Assembly: GCF_003952005.1 (NCBI RefSeq)
Contig: NZ_QXGJ01000008.1
Location: 1-64,000, forward strand
Reading direction: 5' to 3'
Length of the DNA stretch: 64,000 bases
From: Bifidobacterium callimiconis
GTDB lineage: Bacteria > Actinomycetota > Actinomycetes > Actinomycetales > Bifidobacteriaceae
Shown: one piece after another, positions 51,387 to 59,486 of the stretch
Layout of the letters: each line of letters starts with the position of its first letter
Position numbering within the stretch: the first letter of the stretch is position 1
Made by a program: the position numbers and the translations under genes
The notes under the pieces: generated by a model
The model's database searches: none
Seen by the model: only the letters and a program-made list of their open reading frames with translations
Told to the model about the DNA's origin: nothing

Positions 51387-51624
51387 GGAATCGGACTTCG
51401 TCCGCTGCGGTGTTATTTGCGGCCTGCGGCCGCGGCCGTGATCACCTCATCAGTCAGCTTCGCTGACAGCTTCCCCTCAAGGGGAAGCCGGGTTTCCGGG
51501 GACTGATCAAGCCCCTCACCTGCCGGCTTCCCCCTTGGGGGAAGCTGTCGAGCGAATGCGAGACTGATGAGGGTACGCGGCCGCAGGCCGCAAATAACAC
51601 CGCATCGGCCATCGGCCGATTCCA
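51387..51624. repeat. Long palindromic repeat, family B
   Basis: Third copy: GCGGCCTGCGGCCGCGGCC outer arm, CCTCATCAGTCAGCTTCGC, CTTCCCCTCAAGGGGAAGCC and CTTCCCCCTTGGGGGAAGC inner arms, closing CGGCCGCAGGCCGC and GCATCGGCCATCGGCCGAT. Sits in the divergent kinase/PspC gap. Confidence 0.85.
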
Positions 51625-51645
51625 CGGCATATCGCAGGCCAATGC

Positions 51646-51750
51646 CACCGACCGTGTCCGCACGGTATCACCAGCCGATTCCACGTCACCGACCGTGTCC
51701 GCACCGTGTCACCGGCCGATTCCACGGATCACCGACCGTTTCCGCACCGT
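51646..51750. repeat. Tandem direct repeat, 41-43 bp, 2.5 copies
   Basis: Units begin CACCGACCGTGTCCGCACGG (51646), CACCGACCGTGTCCGCACCG (51687) and CACCGACCGTTTCCGCACCG (51730). Non-coding; in the 662-nt gap upstream of the PspC gene. Beyond it, at 51846-51864, CCCCCATAGCGGGGG can form a hairpin in the presumed PspC leader. Confidence 0.7.
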
Positions 51751-52014
51751 AACGCCGTCTATCCACACTCCAGCGTAGCAATCTCATCCGGGGGAATGAG
51801 GGGGATTCGGGGTGGGGAATCGTGGTTCAGGGTTCTTTCAGGGTGTTCCCCCATAGCGGGGGGACTGGTTTTGCGGTGGAATGGAATCAACAAGGAAAAC
51901 ATCAGGAAACAACGAGAATGCATCGTCCTTGACCGGTGCAATCGGCCGCGTGGCATCGTATGCGACGTTCGCCGGCACTGCAGCGGTAGAGGACGATCCA
52001 GGGAGATGAGCATC

Positions 52015-53472
52015 ATGACGTCAGGTATTCCGAACAACCCATTCGGCTCCGGCCAGCAGCCGGGCCCCTACACCGATCCTGGTCCTCAGAGCAACACGAA
52101 CCAGGACAATCCGAACCCGTACACCGGCACGGATCCGTACGGCCAATTCAATCAGCAGAACCCGAACCAGTCCGGTCAGCCGGCGCCGAATCAGCCCGCG
52201 GGCAGCCGGTTCTTCAACTGGATCCGCTCGCTCGGCTTCCGTCGCAGCACCGACCGTTGGATCGGTGGTGTGTCCGGCGCGATCGCGAACCGTCTGGGTT
52301 GGGATCCGCTGATCATCCGCATCATCTGGTTCGCGTTCTTCTGCGCGGCCGGCTTCGGCGCGCTGCTCTATGGTCTGGCCTGGTTCCTGCTGCCCGATGA
52401 ACGTGACGGCACGATCATCGCCGAGGAGGCGCTGGTCAACGGCCGGTTCCCTGCACCGTTCTGGATGTCGATCCTGTTCATGATCATCGGCTGCCCGGGT
52501 AGCGTGTTCGCCGTGCCGTTCATTTCGATTCCGCTGTTCATCGCGCTGATTGTCGCCGCGATCCTGCTGTACAACCGTGACAGGAACGGTGGCGATCGTC
52601 AGCCGAATCAGAATCCCACCGCGACGGGAGAGCCCACCATGCCCAACGTGAATCCGAATCCCGCCAATCCGGCGAACAATTTCGCCGGTCCCGCTCCGCA
52701 GCAGCCGTTCGCTCCGCAGCAGCCCGGTCCGGCACCGTATTTCGGACCCGCCCGTCCCCAGCCCGCCCAGCCGACCGTGGTCTATCGTCGCAAGCCGGCC
52801 GGCCCGGTGGTGGTGGGCATCGTCTCCGGTCTGATCCTGCTGTCACTGGCCGGACTGATCGCGCTGATGGCGTTCGGCCGCCACTATGAACTGCCGACCG
52901 CCGTCACGATGGTATCCGTCTGGATTCTGGTGGTCACGTTCCTGCTCGGTCTGGTCACGATCATCGTCGGGTTCACCGGCCGCAAATCCGGTGGTCTGAT
53001 TCCGCTGACCATTGTGGCGCTTATCGCTTCGATGTGCGCGTACGTCGCTCTGCCCGGCGCGAGCTACATGACCGGATCCGCTTACGGCACCGAAGTGACG
53101 TTCGCCGACCGCACCTACCGTTCCGCTGATCTCGACATGCTGCAGACCACTGGTCTGGATGTCGCGTTCTCGTCGGTGACCCTCGACCTGTCCGACTGGG
53201 GCAACGTGTACCCCGGTTCCGCCTGCCCCACCGGTGAGCTTGGGCTCGACATCGCGTTCTCCGATCTGGAGATCGAGCTGCCGGACGGCTGCAAGGTCGT
53301 GTCGAACGTCGACAACACGTTCAGTTCCACCATCAACAACGACGGCGCGCTGACGACGTTGGACAGCGCCGGTTCCAGTAGCGTGCTTGTGCTCACCGGC
53401 GACTCGGTGTTCTCCAACATCTCCGTCGACCTGTCGCACAGCGGTTTCCACGGCCGCGGCTACGACGACTGA
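52015..53472 (+). CDS. PspC-domain membrane protein with LiaF-like C-terminus
   Basis: 485 residues; GGGAG is 9 nt before this ATG, so it is preferred to the ATG at 52006. A Gln/Asn/Pro/Gly-rich cytosolic start (1-65) leads to a PspC domain (STDRWIGGVSGAIANRLGWD, then FGALLYGLAWFLLPDE, about 70-130), two more membrane helices, a Pro/Gln linker, three further helices (about 265-350) and a C-terminal beta-rich domain (DVAFSSVTLDLSDW, EIELPDGCKVVSNV, NISVDLSHSGF) like the toastrack/LiaF folds that sense envelope stress. Divergent from the histidine kinase, so probably part of the same stress circuit. Confidence 0.88.
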   Translation: MTSGIPNNPFGSGQQPGPYTDPGPQSNTNQDNPNPYTGTDPYGQFNQQNPNQSGQPAPNQPAGSRFFNWIRSLGFRRSTDRWIGGVSGAIANRLGWDPLIIRIIWFAFFCAAGFGALLYGLAWFLLPDERDGTIIAEEALVNGRFPAPFWMSILFMIIGCPGSVFAVPFISIPLFIALIVAAILLYNRDRNGGDRQPNQNPTATGEPTMPNVNPNPANPANNFAGPAPQQPFAPQQPGPAPYFGPARPQPAQPTVVYRRKPAGPVVVGIVSGLILLSLAGLIALMAFGRHYELPTAVTMVSVWILVVTFLLGLVTIIVGFTGRKSGGLIPLTIVALIASMCAYVALPGASYMTGSAYGTEVTFADRTYRSADLDMLQTTGLDVAFSSVTLDLSDWGNVYPGSACPTGELGLDIAFSDLEIELPDGCKVVSNVDNTFSSTINNDGALTTLDSAGSSSVLVLTGDSVFSNISVDLSHSGFHGRGYDD

Positions 53473-53537
53473 CCGTCGTCCGACAACCGTTCCCATTCGC
53501 AGCAAGTTTCAACGACGAGATTTTCCAAGGAGATATC

Positions 53538-54500
53538 ATGACCAACCTTGCCCCTCATAACCAGCAGGATCCTCAGAAAACCCAGGTGATGCCGGTCAAC
53601 GGCGTAACGCCGAACGACGACATGCCCACGCAGACGCTCGACCCGGATCGCATCAAGACGCAGAACGCGCCGACGGAGACCATGCCGCCGGTTGGCGTAA
53701 ACGATGATGTGACCGCCGGCGCGGTCGGCACACCGATCACCGATACGGTCGCCAATGTCGACTCGACCGATGATGCCGATGTGAATCCGGCCGATCCGAA
53801 TGCCAACGCACTGCCCACACAACCGATCATCGGCAAGCCCGATGTGACGCTCGCCGGCACCGAATACGAGACGGGCGATACGACACGGACCGATGACGCA
53901 CCAGCCACGACGGACGACGATTCCGCATCGGCGGGAGGCACATATGATCCGTTCGCACCGATCGGTCAGGCCGGGCAGTCGTTCCAGACGGGTGCCGATC
54001 AGGCCACACCCACTGGTGATGGTCAGCCAGCGGCGGAGCAGCCATGGACACAGCAGACGCAAGACCAGCCGGTGCAGAACCAGCAGCCGATGAATCCGCA
54101 GGAGGCCGCGTGGAGCCAGCAGCAGGCCGCCGCGCAGGGCTACGCGGATGAGGCGCAGCGCAACAACTACCCCGGTTCCGGCACCGCCGCGCAGGCCACG
54201 GCCGGCCCGCAGTTCCAGAACTATCCGGGTTGGAATCAGTACGCGCCGAACATGGGTCAGCCGTATACGCCGAAGATCGAGTACCGCAAAGGGCCGAGCA
54301 CGCCCACGATCATCTGGGGCGCACTGGTCGCCCTGTTCGCGCTCGGCGGTTTGGGCAGTTCCTGGCTGTTTGGGTTCTCGATGTCGCTAAGCATGTGGAC
54401 GATCTTCGCAATCGTCGCCCTGGTGGTCATGGGCGTCACGCTCGTGGTGGGCGGCGTGGCCTCCGCCATGCGTCGCAAAAGCCGCAAGCCCAAGGCCTAA
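53538..54500 (+). CDS. Uncharacterised disordered protein with two C-terminal membrane helices
   Basis: 320 residues, CCAAGGAGATATC before the ATG, 65 nt after the PspC gene and probably co-transcribed. The first 240 residues are low-complexity (Asp/Thr/Pro, then Gln/Ala/Asn-rich) and predicted disordered. Two helices follow (about 256-280, 286-308; WGALVALFALGGLGSSW), ending in a basic RRKSRKPKA tail. No family recognised. The style (long polar N-terminus, short membrane part) matches the PspC protein's own N-terminus, and it may be a partner of it. Confidence 0.8.
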   Translation: MTNLAPHNQQDPQKTQVMPVNGVTPNDDMPTQTLDPDRIKTQNAPTETMPPVGVNDDVTAGAVGTPITDTVANVDSTDDADVNPADPNANALPTQPIIGKPDVTLAGTEYETGDTTRTDDAPATTDDDSASAGGTYDPFAPIGQAGQSFQTGADQATPTGDGQPAAEQPWTQQTQDQPVQNQQPMNPQEAAWSQQQAAAQGYADEAQRNNYPGSGTAAQATAGPQFQNYPGWNQYAPNMGQPYTPKIEYRKGPSTPTIIWGALVALFALGGLGSSWLFGFSMSLSMWTIFAIVALVVMGVTLVVGGVASAMRRKSRKPKA

Positions 54501-54555
54501 GCGCCGGTGTTCTCCCTCAAGTCGACCAGCAGAGGAAGATCCGCCCTCACACCGG

Positions 54556-54769
54556 CGTTCTCCCTCCAGGGGAGGGAGATGTCACGACAAAAGTCGTGAC
54601 AGAGGGAGGGCTCGGAACGCCGCTCAGAAGAACAATGCCGGTTGCACTCAATCCCTCCCTCAGTCCGCCTACGGCGGCCAGCTCCCTCCCTAGGAGGGAG
54701 CACAAGGCTAAATTCTGCGTGCTCCCTCCTAGGGAGGGAGCTGTCACGCTACGCGTGACTGAGGGAGGG
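54556..54769. repeat. Family A repeats, half and full copies
   Basis: A half-unit (TTCTCCCTCCAGGGGAGGGA to GTGACAGAGGGAGGG, 54556-54609) and a full palindrome (CCCTCCCTCAGTCCGCC to GTGACTGAGGGAGGG, 54653-54769) between two convergent genes. No gene in 54501-54796. Confidence 0.85.
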
Positions 54770-54796
54770 TTGCCCGGCAAAACGTCCTACAGACAC

Positions 54797-55423
54797 TTAC
54801 AGATAATGGAACAGCGAAACACCCCGTCGGCCCATACAGTAGGCGTTGCCCAGCCACGTGTGCTTGCTGGTGGGCCATACGGCTCCCAGTCGCGGCGCGT
54901 TCTGGCTCATCCAGATGCTGGGCACGCGACCGTCGGCGCTGCGTGAGCCGAGCAGATTGAATCCGTTCTTGTGCACGAGCCAGTCGGGATGCTGGGTGGC
55001 GATGGCGAGGCCCTCCTCCAGCGTGAGCGGCAGTCGCCCGTCGGATTCGACGAGCTTGCGTGCGATGTCGGGCTCGCGGTTCGTGTACCTAGTGCCGGTG
55101 TGCGGATCCACGACGATGTAGAACGGTCCTTCCGGCGGCTCGAAGCCGTCCTGCGGCAGGAAACTGGCGATATCGCGCGGCGGCATGGTGGTGAAGCCGG
55201 CCATGCGGTTGATGCTGGTTCGCGCGATCAGCGATTCGGGGGACACGAGTTCGCGCGTGGGCACGAGAAGAATGTTGGAGCCCAGGTCGGACTTAGCCAG
55301 GGCGTTGATGATCGGGGTGGCGAGTGCCCGGAATGCGGCGGCCGTCATATCGGCCACGTCGGGGTATCCCAACGCCACGATTCGGTCGAGCTGTTTTTGC
55401 GCTTCCACGGATGCTTCAGACAT
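54797..55423 (-). CDS. DUF5701-like protein
   Basis: 208 residues, soluble, no signal peptide. It resembles a family of actinobacterial proteins of unknown function that I associate with DUF5701: RIVALGYPDVADMTAAAFRA near the N-terminus, LLVPTRELVSPESLIART, FYIVVDPHTGTRYTNREPD and GSRSADGRVPSIWMSQNAPR. The function is unknown. CATACT ends 6 nt before the ATG and there is no Shine-Dalgarno site, so it is probably leaderless. Flanked by repeats on both sides; not in an operon. Confidence 0.75.
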   Translation of the reverse strand: MSEASVEAQKQLDRIVALGYPDVADMTAAAFRALATPIINALAKSDLGSNILLVPTRELVSPESLIARTSINRMAGFTTMPPRDIASFLPQDGFEPPEGPFYIVVDPHTGTRYTNREPDIARKLVESDGRLPLTLEEGLAIATQHPDWLVHKNGFNLLGSRSADGRVPSIWMSQNAPRLGAVWPTSKHTWLGNAYCMGRRGVSLFHYL

Positions 55424-55490
55424 ATCCCCAGTATGCCAGCCGGGCAGACATAGGGGCTGTCGGAGTGAATGGAGCGTCTCTGGGGTTCAT

Positions 55491-55769
55491 CCCTCCCTCA
55501 GTCCGCCTGCGGCGGCCAGCTCCCTCCCCCGGAGGGAGCACCAAGAGGAACGGCGTTCTCCCTCCAAGGGAGGGAGATGTCATGACGCAGTCATGACAGA
55601 GGGAGGGATCGGCACCATAAAGGCACCGATCCCTCCCCCGGGGATAAGCGCACGGCTCCCCTCAGTCGGCTGCGCCGACAGCTCCCCTCAGCGAGGGGAG
55701 CCACAGCGTGTTGTCTTGGGCTCCCCTCGCTGAGGGGAGCTGTCTGCCGAAGGCAGACTGAGGGGAGCC
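55491..55769. repeat. Two adjoining family A repeats of different subtypes
   Basis: 55491-55607 is a CCCTCCCTCAGTC...GACAGAGGGAGGG unit; 55655-55769 is a GGCTCCCCTCAGTC...GACTGAGGGGAGCC unit with a long self-complementary core (GCTCCCCTCAGCGAGGGGAG). They fill the 373-nt gap before the asd stop; no gene is seen. Confidence 0.85.
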
Positions 55770-55796
55770 ACCGCAACCAAGCCGCGCAGGCTCGGA

Positions 55797-56867
55797 TCAG
55801 AGCTGATCGGCGAAGTGCTTCTTCGCCACGATCTCCGCAAGCTCAATGGCGTTGAGCGCGGCGCCCTTGCGCAGGTTGTCGTTCGTGATGAACATGGACA
55901 GGCCCTTCTTGCCGTCCACCGCCTGATCCTGACGGATGCGGCCCACGAAGCTCGGGTCCTTGCCGGCGGCGAGCTGCGGGGTGGGGATGTCGTTGAGTTC
56001 CACGCCCGGGGCCTTGGCCAGCACCTCGCGGGCCTGATCCGGGGTCACGTCCTTCTCGAACTCGGCGTTGATGCTCATGCCGTGGGAGGTGAACACGCCG
56101 ATGCGCACGCAGGTGCAGCTGGCCTTGAGATCGGGCAGGTGCAGGATCTTGCGGCTCTCGTTGCGCAGCTTCTGCTCCTCGTCGGTCTCCTCGCTGCCGT
56201 CGTCCACGATCGCGCCGATGAACGGCACGGCGTTGAAGGCGATGGTGCGCACCACCTTGGTCGGCTCGGGGAAGTCGATCGCGCTGCCGTCGAACACGAG
56301 CTTGTCGGCGCCCTGCTCCACGGCGGCCTTGGCCTCGTTCATGAGCTGCAGCACGCCGGCGCGGCCCGCACCGGACACGGCCTGGTAGGAGCTGACGATC
56401 AGACGCTTGAGGCCGAACTCGTCGGACAGCGCCTTCATGGCCGGCATGCACGCCATGGTCGTGCAGTTCGGGTTGGCGATGATGCGGTCCGGAACGTCGT
56501 CCAGATCCTCAGGGTTGACCTCGGCCACGACCAGCGGCACGTTGTCGTGCATACGCCACTGGGAGGAGTTGTCGATCACGTAGGCGCCGGCCTCGGCGAA
56601 CTTGGGGGCCCACACCTTGGACGTGCCGCCGCCGGCGGAGAAGATGGCAATGTCGATGCCGGAGAGGTCGGCCTTGGCCACGTCCTCCACGGTGATGTCG
56701 TGACCGCGCCAGTTGAGCACGGTTCCGGCGGAGTGCGCGGACGCGAGGAAGCGCAGGTCCTTCACGGGGAAGTCGCGCTCGTCGAGAATGCGACGCATGA
56801 CCATGCCCACCTGACCGGTGGCGCCCAGCACCGCTACGTTCACGCCTTTGTCATTGATCTGTACCAT
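55797..56867 (-). CDS. asd: Aspartate-semialdehyde dehydrogenase
   Basis: 356 residues, AAAAAGGAGC upstream. Reduces aspartyl phosphate to the semialdehyde for lysine/DAP, threonine and methionine. NADP-binding GATGQVG is at the N-terminus, the catalytic Cys is residue 135 in NPNCTTMAC, and the active His is probably in IGVFTSHGMSIN. It lies 70 nt after the aspartokinase regulatory subunit gene, in the order catalytic kinase, regulatory subunit, asd, all on one strand: a compact aspartate-pathway operon. Confidence 0.97.
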   Translation of the reverse strand: MVQINDKGVNVAVLGATGQVGMVMRRILDERDFPVKDLRFLASAHSAGTVLNWRGHDITVEDVAKADLSGIDIAIFSAGGGTSKVWAPKFAEAGAYVIDNSSQWRMHDNVPLVVAEVNPEDLDDVPDRIIANPNCTTMACMPAMKALSDEFGLKRLIVSSYQAVSGAGRAGVLQLMNEAKAAVEQGADKLVFDGSAIDFPEPTKVVRTIAFNAVPFIGAIVDDGSEETDEEQKLRNESRKILHLPDLKASCTCVRIGVFTSHGMSINAEFEKDVTPDQAREVLAKAPGVELNDIPTPQLAAGKDPSFVGRIRQDQAVDGKKGLSMFITNDNLRKGAALNAIELAEIVAKKHFADQL

Positions 56868-56937
56868 TGTGTGGCTCCTTTTTCTTCAGGCTGTAACGTC
56901 AGTCCGTTGGTTCCGATTGTCCGAAGTCGCGGCTCGA

Positions 56938-57501
56938 TCAGCGGCCGGTGCCGCCGTAGACCACGGCCTCCACCTGATCGGCGTCGAGGTTGAACTTGGT
57001 GTGGATGGCGCGCACGGCGTCGTCGAGGTCCTCGAGCGGCACCATGGCGGAGATGCGGATCTCGGAGGTGGAGATCATCAGCACGTTGATGTTCTTCTCG
57101 CTCAGCGCGCGGAAGAAGGTGGCGGCGATGCCGGAGTGGGTCTTCATGCCCACGCCCACGAGCGCGACCTTGCCGACGGAGGTGTTGAAGTCCACGGACT
57201 CGTAGCCGAGCTCCTCGCGCTTGGCCTCGAGGATGTTCTCCACGTCGCGGATCTGCGACTCGGACGTGGTGAACGACACGTCGGCGGTACCGGTGGAGGC
57301 GGCGGCCTGCACGATCATGTCGACGTTCACGCCGGCGTCGGCCAGCTGCGTGAAGATCGACGCGCACACGCCCGGACGGTCAGGGATGCGACGCAGCGTG
57401 ACCTGCGCTTCGGAACGGTCGTGCGCGATGCCGGAAACGACCGGATCCTCCGGGCCGAGGTCAGGGAAGAGGTCGCCCATGGACTGGTTATCGTTGCTCA
57501 T
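56938..57501 (-). CDS. Aspartokinase regulatory subunit (tandem ACT domains)
   Basis: 187 residues from MSNDNQSMGDLFPD, AAAGGTG upstream (ATG at 57510 also in frame). Two ACT domains: VTLRRIPDRPGVCASIFTQL (about 39-58) and VALVGVGMKTHSGIAATFFR (about 110-129), with the conserved ISTSEIRISAMV segment. This equals the beta part of actinobacterial aspartokinases, where lysine plus threonine bind between the ACT domains to inhibit the enzyme. Here it is a free-standing gene, with its own extra 35-residue acidic N-terminus, 108 nt after the catalytic gene. Confidence 0.92.
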   Translation of the reverse strand: MSNDNQSMGDLFPDLGPEDPVVSGIAHDRSEAQVTLRRIPDRPGVCASIFTQLADAGVNVDMIVQAAASTGTADVSFTTSESQIRDVENILEAKREELGYESVDFNTSVGKVALVGVGMKTHSGIAATFFRALSEKNINVLMISTSEIRISAMVPLEDLDDAVRAIHTKFNLDADQVEAVVYGGTGR

Positions 57502-57609
57502 TGTTGTCACCTTTACGTTTACGTTCTGATTGTCTTACTTAGGGTTTCGGCACATCTGTCGGATTGGTTCGATCATCGAACCCGCCCAACGCAGGCCAAC
57601 GAAAATCGA

Positions 57610-58374
57610 CTACTGCAGGTTCGGGATGCTGCGCGGATCCACGCCGTCGGGCAGCACGAGCGTACCCGGACGATGCGAGAAGGAGCTGCGCACATGCAGC
57701 GGCATGTTGAAGCGCTCGGCGTACTCCACGCAACGCAGCGCCAGCACCTTGGAGCCGCAGGCCGCCATCTCGAGGATCGCCTCGTAGGAGATCGCGGGAA
57801 TACGACGGGCGGTCGGCACGATACGCGGATCGGCGGTGAAGATGCCGTCCACGTCGGTGTAGATCTCGCACACGTCGGCCTCAAGCGCCACAGCCAGCGC
57901 CACTGCGGACGTGTCGGAACCGCCACGGCCGAGCGTGGTGGGATCGCCCTTGGCATTGATGCCCTGGAAGCCGGCCACGATCGCCACGTCGCCCTCGGCG
58001 AGCACTTCGGCCACACGCTTCGGCTTCACGGCACGAATGTGCGCGGCACCGTAGCGGGCGTCCGTGAGGAAGCCGGCCTGCTGACCGGTGAACGAGTGGG
58101 CGCGCGCGCCCTGCGCATGGATCGCCATGGCGAGCAGGCTCATGGAGATGCGCTCGCCTGCGGTCATGAGCATATCCATCTCGCGCTCCGGCGGCTGGGA
58201 GTCGATGTCGAGCGCCTGATCGATCAGATCGTCGGTGGTGTCGCCCATTGCGGAGACGACCACCGCCACGTCGTTGCCCTTCTTCTTGGTGTCGATGATG
58301 CGCTTGGCCACGCGCTTGATCGAATCGGTGTCCGCCACCGATGAGCCACCGTATTTCTGAACGATAAGTGCCAC
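57610..58374 (-). CDS. lysC: Aspartokinase catalytic subunit
   Basis: 254 residues from a GTG start ([20 protein letters not shown]). Phosphorylates aspartate. The kinase signature KYGGSSV, the [12 protein letters not shown] loop and [17 protein letters not shown] are intact. The chain stops at about residue 254, just where ACT domains would begin in one-piece LysC (about 421 residues in Corynebacterium), so the regulatory half is supplied by the next gene. The stop codon is genuine and followed by a 108-nt gap with no matching coding sequence, so this is a split enzyme and not a single frameshift. An AT-poor leader precedes the GTG; a longer in-frame start exists upstream but without family match. 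Confidence 0.93.
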   Translation of the reverse strand: MALIVQKYGGSSVADTDSIKRVAKRIIDTKKKGNDVAVVVSAMGDTTDDLIDQALDIDSQPPEREMDMLMTAGERISMSLLAMAIHAQGARAHSFTGQQAGFLTDARYGAAHIRAVKPKRVAEVLAEGDVAIVAGFQGINAKGDPTTLGRGGSDTSAVALAVALEADVCEIYTDVDGIFTADPRIVPTARRIPAISYEAILEMAACGSKVLALRCVEYAERFNMPLHVRSSFSHRPGTLVLPDGVDPRSIPNLQ

Positions 58375-58598
58375 TTCAGTCCCATCTCGTTGTTGCCGTC
58401 GTGATCCCGCGCGAGGCGCAGCATTCCGGTGCCGCATTCCGTGGGAATCGTGTTTCGGTCGCTTGGTGCACAAGTAGTCACATAGTGTACGCAAACGGCA
58501 AGATTATAAGGGCTCCAATGCTATGGAAAACATACCGTCGCCAACATTTGGACAACCCCGGCGCGTCAATCGTTCTACGAGGGCTGGGACTTGGCGGC

Positions 58599-59201
58599 TC
58601 AGACCTCGCGACGACCGGCGAGCGCGCGGCCGAGCGTGATTTCGTCGGCGTATTCGAGATCGGAACCGACGGGCAGACCGCTGGCCAGACGCGTGACCTT
58701 GACCTCGAGCGGGCCGAGCAGGCGCGAGATGTAGGTGGTAGTGGCCTCGCCCTCGATGTTCGGATTGAGCGCCATGATCACCTCGTGCACTTCGCCGGAG
58801 CCGAGTCGCTGCAGCAGCTGGGGGATGTTGAGGTCGGCGGGCCCCACGTTGGCCATGGGGTTGATCGCACCGCCGAGCACGTGGTAGAGGCCGCGGAATT
58901 CGCGGGTGCGTTCGATGCTCATCACGTCCTTGGGCTCCTGCACCACGCAGATGATGCTGCGGTCGCGGCGCGGGTCCTCGCAGATCGGGCAGGGGCTGGT
59001 TTCGCATACGTTGCCGCAGATCTCGCAGAACCGCACTTTGGCTTTGACTTCGGTGATGGCGTCGGCGAGTTCACGCGCCTCCTGCTCGTCCGCGCCGAGC
59101 AGGTAGAAGGCGATGCGTTGTGCGCCCTTCGGTCCGATGCCGGGCAGTCGCGAGAACGCGTCGATCAGATTCTGGATCGCTCCGTCATACGCCAATGCCA
59201 T
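58599..59201 (-). CDS. recR: Recombination protein RecR
   Basis: 200 residues, CGAAGGAGC upstream. Works with RecF/RecO in recombinational repair. N-terminal helix-hairpin-helix ([20 protein letters not shown]), zinc finger ([16 protein letters not shown], about 58-73) and Toprim domain ([17 protein letters not shown]) are all clear. Usual size. It follows dnaX, the common bacterial order, but with a 285-nt gap containing a repeat and two copies of a perfect 16-bp palindrome that suggest separate control. Confidence 0.97.
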   Translation of the reverse strand: MALAYDGAIQNLIDAFSRLPGIGPKGAQRIAFYLLGADEQEARELADAITEVKAKVRFCEICGNVCETSPCPICEDPRRDRSIICVVQEPKDVMSIERTREFRGLYHVLGGAINPMANVGPADLNIPQLLQRLGSGEVHEVIMALNPNIEGEATTTYISRLLGPLEVKVTRLASGLPVGSDLEYADEITLGRALAGRREV

Positions 59202-59230
59202 CGCTTGCTCCTTCGTGTTTGCTCGTTCCT

Positions 59231-59281
59231 TAGTGTGATCACACTAGCCGACTTCCTGATTCCCCTAGTGTGATCACACTA
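59231..59281. promoter_or_regulatory. Two copies of the palindrome TAGTGTGATCACACTA upstream of recR
   Basis: Perfect 16-bp palindromes at 59231-59246 and 59266-59281, centres 35 bp apart, 30 nt upstream of the recR ATG. A third copy is at 25796-25811. The pair lies where a recR promoter would be. Confidence 0.55.
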
Positions 59282-59334
59282 ACTGAGTCACGTATTCGGT
59301 CGGTCATGCGGCTCCGCATTGCCCCTTGGGTTGT

Positions 59335-59445
59335 CTCCCCTCAGTCTGCCTTCGGCAGCCAGCTCCCCTCGGAGAGGGGAGCTAGAGCAATCACCAGCGG
59401 CTCCCCTCTCCGAGGGGAGCTGTCAGCGCAGCTGACTGAGGGGAG
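59335..59445. repeat. Family A palindromic repeat (CTCCCCTCAGTC subtype)
   Basis: Begins TCTCCCCTCAGTCTGCC, ends CAGCTGACTGAGGGGAGA; inner arms GCTCCCCTCGGAGAGGGGAG. Full palindrome, between dnaX and recR, right after the dnaX stop. Confidence 0.85.
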
Positions 59446-59486
59446 ATACACCTTCACTCCGTCCCGTCAGAACCACGACCGGCACC

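Noticed and set aside
51646..51750. Short CRISPR-like array
   Set aside because: Units are contiguous direct repeats with no variable spacers, and no cas genes are in the window.
57511..57609. Frameshift joining the two aspartokinase genes
   Set aside because: The catalytic chain ends cleanly, the gap has no kinase- or ACT-like coding in any frame, and the second gene has its own Shine-Dalgarno-like site and N-terminal extension.
59231..59281. CRP/GlxR-type sites (TGTGA..TCACA)
   Set aside because: The half-sites abut with no 6-nt spacer, unlike CRP-family operators, so the palindrome belongs to another type of regulator.
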